Shown: positions 1-8,513, numbered from the stretch's first letter. The stretch is 53,082 nt of DNA from VRUE01 sp036406595 (GCA_036406595.1 DASXAR010000085.1:1-53082); one strand, 5' to 3'. Made by a program: numbers and translations. The notes: a model not told the origin generated them from the sequence alone.

Positions 1-454
1 TGCACGGCACGAGCCCGGGGCGCCCCTGCGCGAGGAGCCCGGCGCTCGTCGCCGTGAGCCCGTCGACGTCCTTGGCGGCGTCGATGCGCGCGATCACGTC
101 GTCCTGATCGTGCTGAACGGGCAGCGGGAGCTGGACGAGGATGCCGTCGACCTCGTCGTCGCCGTTGAGCCGCTCGACCAGCTCGAGCAGCTCGGCTTCG
201 GATGTCTCGGCGCCGAGGCCGTGGTGAAGCGAGCGCATCCCCGCCTCCTCGCTCGCCTTGTGCTTGTTGGCGACGTAGATCTGCGAGGCGGGGTCGTCGC
301 CGACCAGCACCGTCGCCAGCCCGGGTGTGTGGCCGGTCGCGGAGGTGAATTCGGCGGCTTGGGCGCCGACCCGCTCGCGGACCTCGGCGGCGACAGCCTT
401 GCCGTCGATGATCTTGGCGCCCACCTTTGTCTCCGCTTCGTTCATCCCTGTCAT
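1..454 (-). CDS. folD: Bifunctional methylenetetrahydrofolate dehydrogenase/cyclohydrolase (FolD), cut by left edge
   Basis: Interconverts methylene-, methenyl- and formyl-tetrahydrofolate in cytosolic one-carbon metabolism. The first ~151 residues are visible on the reverse strand; the C-terminal NADP-binding half lies beyond base 1. The family signatures are present: the substrate loop YVANKHKA with the catalytic lysine, GILVQLPLP, and KDVDG followed by a GLVPC end. The ATG at 454 overlaps the pcrA stop in an ATGA arrangement, which supports this start and translational coupling; an in-frame ATG at 445 is an alternative. Family assignment is firm; completeness cannot be judged. Confidence 0.93.
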   Translation of the reverse strand, partial: MTGMNEAETKVGAKIIDGKAVAAEVRERVGAQAAEFTSATGHTPGLATVLVGDDPASQIYVANKHKASEEAGMRSLHHGLGAETSEAELLELVERLNGDDEVDGILVQLPLPVQHDQDDVIARIDAAKDVDGLTATSAGLLAQGRPGLVPC

Positions 455-2712
455 TTCTTGCGGATCGGAGCGTAGTCGGCCATCAGCTTGCGCTCGGTCG
501 GGTCGCCGGCGAAACGCACGACGATCACGCCGCCGGGCTCGATCGCAGTCACGACTCCCTCGCCGAAGCTGGCGTGGACGATGTCGTCGCCGGTCGCCAG
601 CTCCAGGGCGGGGCGCGGCTCGATCGGCTGCGGCGCCGCGCCGCCGACCGCGGCCCACGGGCTTCCCTCGCGGGGCGAGCTTCGCTCCTGCTCGAGCAGC
701 TCGCCGGGCAGTTCGTCGAGAAAGCGCGAGGCGATCGCCGGCTCGCGGCGGCCGCCGAAGATGCGGCGCTCGCGGGCGTAGGTGAGGTAGAGGCGGCTGC
801 GGGCCCGGGTCATGCCGACGTAGCAGAGCCGGCGCTCCTCCTCCTCTCCCCCCTCCTCCAGCGATCGCATGTGCGGAAAGACGCCCTCCTCGCAGCCGAT
901 CAAAAAGACCGCGTCGTACTCGAGCCCCTTGGCGTTGTGGATCGTCATCAGCGTCACCAGCGACTCCTGCTCGCGCAGGGCGTCCTGCTCGGTGTAGAGC
1001 GAGATCTGCTGCAGGAACTCCTCCAGCGGCGGCACCTCGGCGTCGCCCTCGAGCTCGCGGTTGGCGTCGAACTCGCCGGCGACCCCGATCAGCTCCTGGA
1101 GGTTCTCGACCCTCCCCTCGGCCTCGACGGTGCGCTCCGCCTCCAGCGCCTCCAGATAGCCCGTCTCGCGCAGGAGCGACTCGAGAAGCTCGGCGACCGG
1201 GGCGCTCGCGGCGCGCCCGCGCAGGCCCTCGAGGGTGGCGTGAAAGCGCGAGACCGCCTTAATCGCCGCCGCGCCCAGCCCCGGCACGGCATCGGGGCGG
1301 CCGGCGACCTCCCAGATCGGCTGCCCGGTCGTGTTGGCGTGAGCGAGCAGCCGCGCCTGGCTGGTGTTGCCGATCCCGCGCCGCGGCGAGTTGACCACCC
1401 TGCCGAAGGAGATCGCGTCGGCGGGGTTGACGAGCAGGCTCAGATACGCGACGGCGTCCTTGATCTCGGCCCGCTCGTAGAACTTCGTCCCACCGATCAC
1501 CTGGTAGGGGAGCTCGAAGCGGACCAGGGTGTCCTCGAGAACGCGGCTCATCGCGTTGGTCCGGTAGAAGACCGCGACCTCCTCACGGCGCACCCCCTCG
1601 TCCTCGCCGAGGCGCTCGATCTCCCCGGCAACCCAGCGCGCCTCCTCGTGCTCGTCGGAGAGCTCGTTGAGGTGGACCGGCTCGCCCCCCGACAGCTCGG
1701 TCCACAGCCGCTTCGGCCGCCGCTGCCGGTTGCGCTCGACGACCGCGTTCGCCGCCGAGAGGATCGTCTGCGTCGAGCGATAGTTCTGCTCGAGCTTGAC
1801 CACCTCGGCCTCCGGGAAGTCCCGCTCGAAGTCGAGGATGTTGCGGATGTCTGCGTGGCGGAACCCGTAGATCGATTGGTCCTCGTCCCCTACCACCATC
1901 AGATTGCCGTGCTCGGAGGTGAGCAGCTGGAGGAGGCGGTACTGGGCATGATTGGTGTCCTGGTACTCGTCGACGAGGACGTGGCGGAAGGTGCGGCGCC
2001 AGCGCTCCCGCACCTCCTCGAACAGCTCCAGCGCGTTGACGGTCCGCACCAGCAGGTCGTCGAAGTCCATCGCGTTGGCCGCCAGCATTCGCTTCTCGTA
2101 GAGCGCGTAAACCGCCGCGACCGTTTCCTCGAACGGGTTCCCCTCGGCAGCCTCGGCGTAGGCACCGGCGTCGACGAGCTGGTTCTTGGCCCCCGAGATC
2201 TGCGCGCGTATCGAGCGCGGCGGGTAGCGCTTGGGGTCGACGCCGACCTCCTCCATGCACCGTTTGAGCATCCGCAGCGAGTCCGACTCGTCGTAGATCG
2301 TGAAGTTGCGCGCGTAGCCGAGCCGCTCGGCGTCGGCGCGAAGCATCCGGGCGCAGGCGGAGTGGAAGGTCAGCACCCACATCGCCCGAGACGAGCGGCC
2401 GACCAGCGCCTCGACCCGCTCCCGCATCTCGGTGGCCGCTTTGTTCGTGAAGGTGATCGCGAGGATCTCGCCGGGGCGCGCCGCCCCGGTCGCGAGCAGG
2501 TAGGCGATGCGATGGGTCAGAACCCGGGTCTTGCCGGAGCCCGCGCCGGCGAGGACCAGCAGCGGCCCCTCGCCGTGGCGCACCGCGGCCTGCTGGGGGT
2601 CGTTCAGCTCGGCGAGGAGACGCTCGGCGCGATCTGCGCCGGGCTCGGTCGGCGCCCCGAGCGGCGCCTCCGCGGTTTCGTTCCGGTCATCCGGCTCTGC
2701 CTGGAGCATCAC
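451..2712 (-). CDS. pcrA: ATP-dependent DNA helicase PcrA/UvrD
   Basis: Superfamily 1A 3'-5' helicase for repair and replication-conflict removal. The 753 residues carry a Q-motif (LNDPQQAAV, ~36-44), Walker A GAGSGKT (56-62), Walker B DEYQDTN (~248-254), motif IV-VI text (YRSTQTIL, AKGLEYDAVFL, YVGMTRAR) and a C-terminal Tudor-like segment (DDIVHASFGEGVV), which points to PcrA rather than Rep or RecB. The start is a GTG at 2712 directly followed by ATG; a TATTCT element six bases upstream suggests a leaderless transcript beginning at the GTG. It overlaps folD downstream and is separated from cysE by 30 bp. Confidence 0.95.
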   Translation of the reverse strand: MMLQAEPDDRNETAEAPLGAPTEPGADRAERLLAELNDPQQAAVRHGEGPLLVLAGAGSGKTRVLTHRIAYLLATGAARPGEILAITFTNKAATEMRERVEALVGRSSRAMWVLTFHSACARMLRADAERLGYARNFTIYDESDSLRMLKRCMEEVGVDPKRYPPRSIRAQISGAKNQLVDAGAYAEAAEGNPFEETVAAVYALYEKRMLAANAMDFDDLLVRTVNALELFEEVRERWRRTFRHVLVDEYQDTNHAQYRLLQLLTSEHGNLMVVGDEDQSIYGFRHADIRNILDFERDFPEAEVVKLEQNYRSTQTILSAANAVVERNRQRRPKRLWTELSGGEPVHLNELSDEHEEARWVAGEIERLGEDEGVRREEVAVFYRTNAMSRVLEDTLVRFELPYQVIGGTKFYERAEIKDAVAYLSLLVNPADAISFGRVVNSPRRGIGNTSQARLLAHANTTGQPIWEVAGRPDAVPGLGAAAIKAVSRFHATLEGLRGRAASAPVAELLESLLRETGYLEALEAERTVEAEGRVENLQELIGVAGEFDANRELEGDAEVPPLEEFLQQISLYTEQDALREQESLVTLMTIHNAKGLEYDAVFLIGCEEGVFPHMRSLEEGGEEEERRLCYVGMTRARSRLYLTYARERRIFGGRREPAIASRFLDELPGELLEQERSSPREGSPWAAVGGAAPQPIEPRPALELATGDDIVHASFGEGVVTAIEPGGVIVVRFAGDPTERKLMADYAPIRKK

Positions 2713-2718
2713 CGGCCG

Positions 2719-2724
2719 AGAATA
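2719..2724 (-). promoter_or_regulatory. -10 element TATTCT, leaderless start of pcrA
   Basis: On the reverse strand TATTCT is followed by exactly six bases and then the GTG start of pcrA. No Shine-Dalgarno sequence is visible, so the transcript probably starts at or near the start codon. Confidence 0.5.
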
Positions 2725-2742
2725 AACAGGCGCGCGGCCGGC

Positions 2743-3474
2743 TCAGCCCCCCGCCGAGGAGCGACCTGTGCGCGGGCGCAGCTCGGGCTCCTCGCCGTCG
2801 CTCGGCGCGTTGCCGTCGAGCTCGGCAATCCGCCTTTCCAGCGCCGATATCCGCTCCGCGAGAGCCTTCATCGCGTCGGCGATCGGGTCGGGCAGATGGA
2901 TCCAGTCCGTATCGGGGCCTTCGACCCGCCGGCCTTCCACCCTGACCGGGTGGCCGGGGTTCCCGACCACGGTCGAGCCCGGCGGGACGTCCTCGACGAC
3001 GACGGTGTTGGCGCCGATCTTCGCGCCGTCGCCCACCGAAATCGGGCCGAGCAGCTTCGCCCCGGATCCGACGGTGACGTTGTCACCCAGGGTCGGGTGG
3101 CGCTTGCCCGGCTGGAACCCGGTGCCGCCCAGGGTGACGCCCTGGAAGAGCGTCACCCGCCGGCCGATCTGCGCGGTCTCGCCGATCACCACGCCGGAGC
3201 CATGGTCGATGAAGAACTCGGGGCCGACCTCCGCGGCCGGATGGATCTCGACCCCCGTGCACGATCGAGCGAGGTATGCGATCGCGCGCGGCAGGATCGG
3301 AACCCTGGCCTCGAGCAGCCCGTGGGCGATGCGGTGCGCAAGCAGCGCCTGCACTCCCGCCCAGCCGATCAGGATCTCGAACGACGAGACTCCCTTCGCG
3401 GCCGGGTCGCGGTCCCTCGCCGACGCGACATCGGCGCGGACCTCGCGCATCACCCGGGAGAGGACGTCGATCAT
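2743..3474 (-). CDS. cysE: Serine O-acetyltransferase
   Basis: Makes O-acetylserine, the precursor of cysteine, from serine and acetyl-CoA. The 243-residue protein has the N-terminal helical SAT region and a left-handed beta-helix of hexapeptide repeats with the catalytic region around DHGSGVVIGETA and VTLGGTGF. It has a C-terminal tail after the helix. The ATG at 3474 overlaps the cysK stop (ATGA), so cysK and cysE are co-translated; the long upstream open frame to 3909 is an artefact of GC-rich sequence. The adjacent cysK suggests a cysteine synthase complex, but an inhibitory C-terminal tail cannot be judged by eye. Confidence 0.95.
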   Translation of the reverse strand: MIDVLSRVMREVRADVASARDRDPAAKGVSSFEILIGWAGVQALLAHRIAHGLLEARVPILPRAIAYLARSCTGVEIHPAAEVGPEFFIDHGSGVVIGETAQIGRRVTLFQGVTLGGTGFQPGKRHPTLGDNVTVGSGAKLLGPISVGDGAKIGANTVVVEDVPPGSTVVGNPGHPVRVEGRRVEGPDTDWIHLPDPIADAMKALAERISALERRIAELDGNAPSDGEEPELRPRTGRSSAGG

Positions 3475-4406
3475 GGTGAGAAGAAGGGTAGGGACATGTA
3501 GCGCTCGCCCGAGTCGCAGACGATCGTGACCACGCGCTTGCCGTCGAGCTCGGGCCTGGCAGCGACCTGGAGCGCCGCCCTGATGTTCGCCCCGGCGGAG
3601 ATCCCGGCCAGGATCCCCTCCCGGGACCCGGCGAGGCGAGCCGTCTCCAGCGCGTCCTCGTCGGAGACCCCGATTGTCTCGTCGATCACCGAGCGGTCGA
3701 GGTTCTCGGGGACGAAGCCGGCGCCGATTCCCTGGATCTTGTGGGGACCGGGCGGGCCTCCTGAGAGCACCGGCGAGGCGGACGGCTCTACCGCGACGAC
3801 CAGCGCCTCGGGGCTCCGCTCGCGCAGCATCCGGCCGACCCCGGTGATCGTCCCCCCGGTTCCGACCCCGGCGACGAAGGCCCCCACCTCTCCATCGGTG
3901 TCCTCCCAAATCTCCTCGGCCGTGCCGCGGCGGTGCGCGTCCGGGTTGGCCGGGTTCGAGAACTGCTGCGGCATGAAGCCCTTTCGCTGCTCGCAGATCT
4001 CCTTCGCCAGATCGACCGCCTCCCCCATGCCGCCGAGCGAGGGCGTCTCCCGCACCTCCGCTCCGTAGGCGCGCAGCAGCTTCGCCCGCTCCCGGCTCAT
4101 CCCCTCCGGCAGGGTGAGAATCAGCTCGTAGCCGCGCGCGGCGCAGACCATCGCCAGAGCGATTCCGGTGTTGCCGCTGGTCGGCTCGACGATCACCGAC
4201 CGCCCGCGCTCGACCCGGCCCTCCTCCTCGGCGGCGTCGATCATCGCGACCCCGATCCGGTCCTTGACCGAGCCGCCCGGGTTGAAGTACTCGAGCTTCA
4301 CGCAGACCTCCGCCGAGAGGCCATCGGCGAGACGTTGCAGGGAGACGAGCGGCGTCCCCCCGACGACGCTCGAGGCCTCCGGCCCTATCCGCATCGGACG
4401 CCGCAC
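3471..4406 (-). CDS. cysK: Cysteine synthase A (O-acetylserine sulfhydrylase)
   Basis: PLP enzyme that combines O-acetylserine with sulfide to give cysteine. The 311 residues contain the PLP-lysine segment NPGGSVKDR, the substrate loop TSGNTG and the phosphate-binding GTGGTITGVG. Length matches CysK. Start choice is between GTG at 4406 and ATG at 4394; the family begins near the latter. It is the first gene of a cysK-cysE pair, sits downstream of the NHL gene, and a CymR-like Rrf2 gene lies 1.9 kb upstream on the same strand, which is suggestive because CysK binds CymR in Firmicutes. Confidence 0.95.
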   Translation of the reverse strand: MRRPMRIGPEASSVVGGTPLVSLQRLADGLSAEVCVKLEYFNPGGSVKDRIGVAMIDAAEEEGRVERGRSVIVEPTSGNTGIALAMVCAARGYELILTLPEGMSRERAKLLRAYGAEVRETPSLGGMGEAVDLAKEICEQRKGFMPQQFSNPANPDAHRRGTAEEIWEDTDGEVGAFVAGVGTGGTITGVGRMLRERSPEALVVAVEPSASPVLSGGPPGPHKIQGIGAGFVPENLDRSVIDETIGVSDEDALETARLAGSREGILAGISAGANIRAALQVAARPELDGKRVVTIVCDSGERYMSLPFFSP

Positions 4407-4474
4407 CGGCGAAGCTTGCCCACCACCGGCACTCTAGATGCAGTTTCGGAAACCGCTATCGGCCGGGTTGGGCG

Positions 4475-5773
4475 TCAGTGACGGCCGCGGTGGCCGTGAT
4501 GCTCGTGATGCTGGTGGTGCCACCAGCCGCGATGGCGGCCGCGGTGTTCGCATTCGGGACAGCCGAGGTCCCCGCCAACTTCCTTCACTTCGGCGATGAA
4601 TTCGGCCGCCGCTTCGGTGGAGATCTTCTTGCCCGCCTGGGCGCGGACCTCGTTGACCACCGCCCTGAGCTTTCCGCAGACGTCGCCGACGTCGCCCTCT
4701 TCGAGGTCCTGCTGGGCGCCTTCCAGCTTCCTCGCAAGGCTGCTTTCGATCCCGCGCGGGAGCCCCAGTTCGTGCAGTGAGTCGAGCAGGTCGGCGATCG
4801 TCGGCGCCGGATCGCCGAAGACCTGGACCCGGTCGTTCGGGAAGAGCTCGCTGACGAAGACGTCGTCATCCTGGTCGATTGCGATTCCCACCGCGGCTTC
4901 GAACTGGCCCTCTCCCGTTCCTTCGGTCCCCCACTGGCTGAGGTAGGCGCCCGTCGGGTCGAAGACCTCGATTCGGCTGTTGTTGGTGTCGACCACGTAG
5001 ACGTTGCCCAGCGAGTCCACGGCGACGCCGTTGGGGGAGCGCAGCTGGCCGTCCCCGGTGCCGAATTCCCCCCACCGTCTGATGAAAGCTCCCGAGGAGT
5101 CGTAGACCTTGACCTGGTTGTTGCCCGAGTCGGCCACGTAGACGTCGTCCTGGGCGTCGACGGCGATGCCCGAGGGGTTGTTGAACTGCGAGTTGCCCGA
5201 GCCGAAGCTGCCCCAGGTGGTGAGGAACGAGCCCGAGGAGTCGAACTTCTGAATGCGGCTGTTGGCCCGATCGACCACATAGACGTCGTCGTTCGAGTCG
5301 ACGGCGACGGCGAACGGGACCTTGAACTGCCCGTTTTCGGTTCCGAACGAGCCCCATTTGCCGAGGAATGCGCCGGAGGAGTCGAACTTGTCGATCCTGT
5401 TGTTGTTGGTGTCGGCGACGTAGAGGTTTCCGTTGGAATCGATCGCGATGCCGAGAGGGGAGTTGAGCTGACCGTCGCTCGCTCCGTGCGTTCCGAACTT
5501 GCCCAGGAAGCTTCCGTCGGGGTCGAATTTCTGAATCCGATGGTTGAACGTGTCGGCGACGTAGACGTCGCCCTGCGAGTCGATCGCGATCCCGCGCGGG
5601 GATTCGAACTGGCCGTCTTCTTCCCCGGCGCTGCCCCACTGCGTGATGAAGCCGAAGGAGGCGCCGGCGGGCGCGGCGGGGACGAGCGCGAGCGCGAGTG
5701 CGGTCAGCAGTGCGGCGCCGATTCGATTGCGCCGGGACCAGCGGGGGTGTCTGATCGGAATGGAGTTATGCAT
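4475..5773 (-). CDS. Secreted NHL-repeat beta-propeller protein with His-rich tail
   Basis: Function unknown. After a signal peptide (IGAALLTALALALVPAAPAGA) come six NHL repeats of the form QF-x-P-x-GIAIDSxGDVYVADTxNxRIQKFD, which would close a six-bladed propeller. A ~90-residue helical segment follows (LLDSLHELGLPRGIESSLARK onwards), resembling FIMAH-type C-terminal modules, and the protein ends in a His/Arg-rich tail including HHQHHEHHGHRGRH, a possible metal-binding tail. The ATG at 5773 was chosen for its signal peptide; a GTG at 5788 is in frame. It lies between the VOC gene and cysK on the same strand. Extracellular binding is inference. Confidence 0.8.
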   Translation of the reverse strand: MHNSIPIRHPRWSRRNRIGAALLTALALALVPAAPAGASFGFITQWGSAGEEDGQFESPRGIAIDSQGDVYVADTFNHRIQKFDPDGSFLGKFGTHGASDGQLNSPLGIAIDSNGNLYVADTNNNRIDKFDSSGAFLGKWGSFGTENGQFKVPFAVAVDSNDDVYVVDRANSRIQKFDSSGSFLTTWGSFGSGNSQFNNPSGIAVDAQDDVYVADSGNNQVKVYDSSGAFIRRWGEFGTGDGQLRSPNGVAVDSLGNVYVVDTNNSRIEVFDPTGAYLSQWGTEGTGEGQFEAAVGIAIDQDDDVFVSELFPNDRVQVFGDPAPTIADLLDSLHELGLPRGIESSLARKLEGAQQDLEEGDVGDVCGKLRAVVNEVRAQAGKKISTEAAAEFIAEVKEVGGDLGCPECEHRGRHRGWWHHQHHEHHGHRGRH

Positions 5774-5850
5774 CGGTCCGATCACCACAATCGGCCGGCG
5801 CTCCGTTTCCGAGAAGCGTCCCGGGCAGCCGCTTGGCCGTATGTCTTAGG

Positions 5851-6321
5851 TCAGCCGGAGAGCGGGGTGTCGGGAGCCGGGCGAAAACGCGAGCCGTCGC
5901 CCAGGAGGCCCTTCCCCGGCACATGGTTCAACTCCAGGCGTATTCCCTCCGGGTCGCGGAATGAGATCGAGTAGTAGCCGGGGGCCCAGGGCCCCTCGAC
6001 AGGGGCGCGAACGATGTCGGCCCCGATCTCTTGGAGCAGAACATGAACCCGGTCGACGTCTTCGCGGCTACGGGCCCTGAAGCAGAGGTGGTCGAGCCCC
6101 GGCCCGGTCTCTCTATGGGGAGCTGCCGCGTGCTCGGGGTCGGCGAGGCGAATCCCAAGCGCGGTGCGCCCGCCGACGTAATAGACGAACTCCTCGGAGC
6201 GGGGCTCGACGGCCTCCAGCCCGAGGAACGGCATCAATCGGTCATAGAAGGCGATGCACTCCGCGATCCGGTTGACGCGCAGGATCACGTGCGCGACCCC
6301 GTTGATCTCGATCCCGTCCAC
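5851..6321 (-). CDS. VOC (glyoxalase/dioxygenase-fold) family protein
   Basis: The 156 residues show the paired beta-alpha-beta-beta-beta vicinal-oxygen-chelate fold: VAHVILRVNRIAECIAFYDR at the start, LDHLCFRAR in the middle and GYYSISFRDPEGIRLELNHV at the end, with His and Glu residues placed as metal ligands. The exact substrate cannot be read. The GTG start lies seven bases after the Rrf2 gene's stop, so the two genes probably form an operon and this protein is a candidate target or partner of that regulator. Confidence 0.82.
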   Translation of the reverse strand: MDGIEINGVAHVILRVNRIAECIAFYDRLMPFLGLEAVEPRSEEFVYYVGGRTALGIRLADPEHAAAPHRETGPGLDHLCFRARSREDVDRVHVLLQEIGADIVRAPVEGPWAPGYYSISFRDPEGIRLELNHVPGKGLLGDGSRFRPAPDTPLSG

Positions 6322-6328
6322 GGGCGAG

Positions 6329-6727
6329 CTAGATGAAGTACATGCCGGCGCCCGCCTCCTCCTGCTCGCGGCGGGCGACTTCGGCGATCGATGTCTGGCC
6401 GAAGACCTTGCGCAACGCGCCCACGCCCTCGGCCCAGATCCCCCCTGCCTCGTCGGCCTCCTGGCCGATTTTCCCGTCGAGGGTCTGGACCACCTCCAGC
6501 ACGGTTATCTCGTCGGCCGGGCGCGACAGCGTGTAGCCGCCCCGCATCCCCCGGTGGCTGGTAAGCAGGCCCGCCCGGCGAAGGGTCGAGAACAGCTGCT
6601 CCAGGAACTGCTCGGGCATTCCGCGGCGCTCCGCCAGCTCCTTGATCGGCACCGGCCGCTCGCCCGAGCGAGCCAGCTCGGCGAGCGCGACGACGGCATA
6701 GCGGGACTTCGAGGTGATCGAGATCAC
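6329..6727 (-). CDS. Rrf2 family transcriptional regulator, CymR-like (no Fe-S cysteines)
   Basis: The 132 residues form a winged-helix Rrf2 repressor: SKSRYAVVALAELARS, then the recognition segment MPEQFLEQLFSTLRRAGLL and the wing SHRGMRGGYTLSRP. There is no cysteine anywhere, so it cannot hold the Fe-S cluster of IscR or NsrR; this resembles CymR, which senses cysteine status through CysK. cysK and cysE lie downstream on the same strand. The GTG start at 6727 is 52 bp from the divergent receiver-LuxR start, so the spacer probably holds back-to-back promoters. Family sure; role inferred. Confidence 0.88.
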   Translation of the reverse strand: MISITSKSRYAVVALAELARSGERPVPIKELAERRGMPEQFLEQLFSTLRRAGLLTSHRGMRGGYTLSRPADEITVLEVVQTLDGKIGQEADEAGGIWAEGVGALRKVFGQTSIAEVARREQEEAGAGMYFI

Positions 6728-6767
6728 GGCCTCATTTTTCTACACCAACGGCCGGACCCGGCTGAGC

Positions 6768-6773
6768 TAGGAT
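6768..6773 (+). promoter_or_regulatory. -10 element TAGGAT, leaderless start of receiver-LuxR gene
   Basis: TAGGAT is followed by six bases (cgaacc) and the GTG start at 6780. There is no ribosome-binding site, so leaderless translation is likely. Confidence 0.55.
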
Positions 6774-6779
6774 CGAACC

Positions 6780-7403
6780 GTGGGCGGCGAGAGGTCACAG
6801 TGTCTTGTCATCGACGTTCACCCGCTGGTCCGATGTGGCGTCCGCGAGGCCCTGGGCTCCGGCTTCGACGTCCACGAGAGCTCGAGTCGCAGCGAGGCGC
6901 TGGACCTGGTCCGTGACGTCGGCAGCATCGATGTCGCGATCGTCGACCTGCGGCGTCACCCTGGCGAAGAGAACGGCGAGCTGAGCGGTTCCGAGGCGAT
7001 CCGAGCCCTGCGGCGCGCCGAGCCGGCGCTGGGGATCGTCGCCCACGGCGAGCTTCCCGAGCGCCACATCGCGACCGCCGCCCTGCAGGCGGGAGCGTCC
7101 GCATACGTCGCCCGCTCCGCCAGCCCGCAGGAACTGCGCACGGCGGTCGCCGCGGCCCTCGCCCAGGAGCGCTTCGTCGACCCGAGCGTCCCGCCGAAAG
7201 GCAGCCGGGGCCGGCTCACCAAGCGCCAGCGGGAGATCCTGCAGCTCCTGGCCGACGGTGGATCGACCGCGGTCGCCGCTCGCCAGCTCGACCTCAGCGA
7301 AGAAACCGTCAAGACGCACACCAAGAACGCGCTGGCGCGCCTGAACGCCAGGAACCGGACCCACGCTGTCGCGATCGCCCTGCGCGAGTCGCTGGTCGAA
7401 TAG
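6780..7403 (+). CDS. NarL/FixJ-type response regulator with atypical receiver
   Basis: The 207 residues comprise an N-terminal receiver (~5-125) and a C-terminal LuxR helix-turn-helix (TKRQREILQLLADG ... SEETVKTHTKNALARL). The putative phospho-acceptor aspartate is in AIVDLR, but the first acidic pair is reduced to one (VIDVHPLVR) and the conserved lysine near the end of the receiver is missing (AYVARSASP where K is expected). Phosphorylation may therefore be altered or lost. No histidine kinase is nearby. It starts with GTG after a leaderless -10 element and converges on the HDOD-LuxR gene. Confidence 0.85.
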   Translation: MGGERSQCLVIDVHPLVRCGVREALGSGFDVHESSSRSEALDLVRDVGSIDVAIVDLRRHPGEENGELSGSEAIRALRRAEPALGIVAHGELPERHIATAALQAGASAYVARSASPQELRTAVAAALAQERFVDPSVPPKGSRGRLTKRQREILQLLADGGSTAVAARQLDLSEETVKTHTKNALARLNARNRTHAVAIALRESLVE

Positions 7404-7410
7404 CGACTGG

Positions 7411-7433
7411 GCCGGGTCGAAGGGTCGCCCGGC
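7411..7433. terminator. Possible convergent hairpin
   Basis: GCCGGG and CCCGGC arms of six bases flank an 11-base loop in the 30-bp gap between two convergent genes. There is no T-run, so intrinsic termination is uncertain. Confidence 0.3.
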
Positions 7434-8513
7434 TCAGATCCAGCCGCGGTCGCGGGCGGTGAGCACGGCCTGGGCCCGGTCGACGGCGCCGATCTTTCCG
7501 TAGACGTTGTGGAGGTGGGTGCGGATGGTCGAAACCGAGAGCTGCATCTCGCCGGCGATCTGCTTGTAGACCTTCCCCTCGGCGAGGTGGCGCAGGACGT
7601 CGAGCTCGCGCGCGGAGAGCGGGCACGGCTCGCTGACCCGGCGGTTCTGCTTGCGCGCGTAGGGAAGCTCGTAGAGCAGCTCGCGCAGCGCCTCGGGGCC
7701 GAGCCCGCAGCGCTTCGCAATCGCCCGCAGGCGGTCGGGGGTCACCGCCTCCCCCTGTGAGTAGTGGGCGGCCATGTCGGCGGCGCCGACTATCGCCGCG
7801 AGGCCGTCTGCCTCATCGGAGTGGTGGCGCTCGATCGCGACCGCAATCCGCTGCGGCACGTTCCAGCGCCGCGCAAGCACCCCGCCGACCAGAGCGTGGT
7901 CGATGCCGAGCTGGTCGCGTTCGTCTTTCAGCCTCTGCTCGGGCGTGTAGGCGACCGCATCGAAGTAGGTGCGCTCGCCCGGGTGCAGGCGGCAGATGAC
8001 GAGGCGGCCGATGTCGTGCAGGAGTGCCGCAACCGCCAGCTCGTCACGTTCGCTCCAGCCGATTGCCCGCCCGATCCGCTCGGCCGCCTGCTGCGTCGCC
8101 AGGGCGTGGACCCGGAAACGCTCCGGCCTCAGCTCCCAGCCGCCGTTGGACTCGAAGAAGTCGAAGACCGGTGAGGTTCCGGCGATCGCGAGGATGCCCG
8201 AGGGCTTCAGGGTCTGAACGGCGGCGGGGATCCCGCTCACCTCATCGCCACGGTTGTTGCGGTTTGCGAACCGCATCACGGCGATCGTCAGGGCGACGTC
8301 GGACTCGACCGCCTCGACCAGCTCGCCGATGCGCGGCGTCTCCGCTGTGGCGGCGTGCATGACGCGAGTCCTCGACTCGATCAGGGCGGGGAAGCGCTCG
8401 ACCGCCTCGAAAGCGGCGGCAAGTCGGGCCCCGGGAGGGGCGGCGGCGGGTTTCTTGCCCTCCACCGCTTCCAGCCTGGCTCTCCCGCGGGTCTTTGGCT
8501 TGGTCGTCGACAT
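7434..8513 (-). CDS. HDOD domain protein fused to a LuxR-type DNA-binding domain
   Basis: The 359 residues begin with a basic/Ala-rich leader (~1-28), then an HDOD domain (~30-280) with the segment AALLHDIGRLVICRL retaining a His-Asp pair and ERHHSDEADG. They end in a LuxR helix-turn-helix (~297-359: LSARELDVLRHLAEG, LSVSTIRTHLHNVYGKIG). HDOD domains are signalling modules related to HD hydrolases but usually lack full catalytic metal ligands. Fusion to LuxR makes this a likely one-component transcription factor. Two palindromes lie just upstream (8567-8605). The ligand is unknown. Confidence 0.82.
   Translation of the reverse strand: MSTTKPKTRGRARLEAVEGKKPAAAPPGARLAAAFEAVERFPALIESRTRVMHAATAETPRIGELVEAVESDVALTIAVMRFANRNNRGDEVSGIPAAVQTLKPSGILAIAGTSPVFDFFESNGGWELRPERFRVHALATQQAAERIGRAIGWSERDELAVAALLHDIGRLVICRLHPGERTYFDAVAYTPEQRLKDERDQLGIDHALVGGVLARRWNVPQRIAVAIERHHSDEADGLAAIVGAADMAAHYSQGEAVTPDRLRAIAKRCGLGPEALRELLYELPYARKQNRRVSEPCPLSARELDVLRHLAEGKVYKQIAGEMQLSVSTIRTHLHNVYGKIGAVDRAQAVLTARDRGWI

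Noticed and set aside
427..3501. 1024-codon open frame on the plus strand
   Set aside because: It lies opposite pcrA and cysE, has no domain similarity, and results from G/C-rich third positions.
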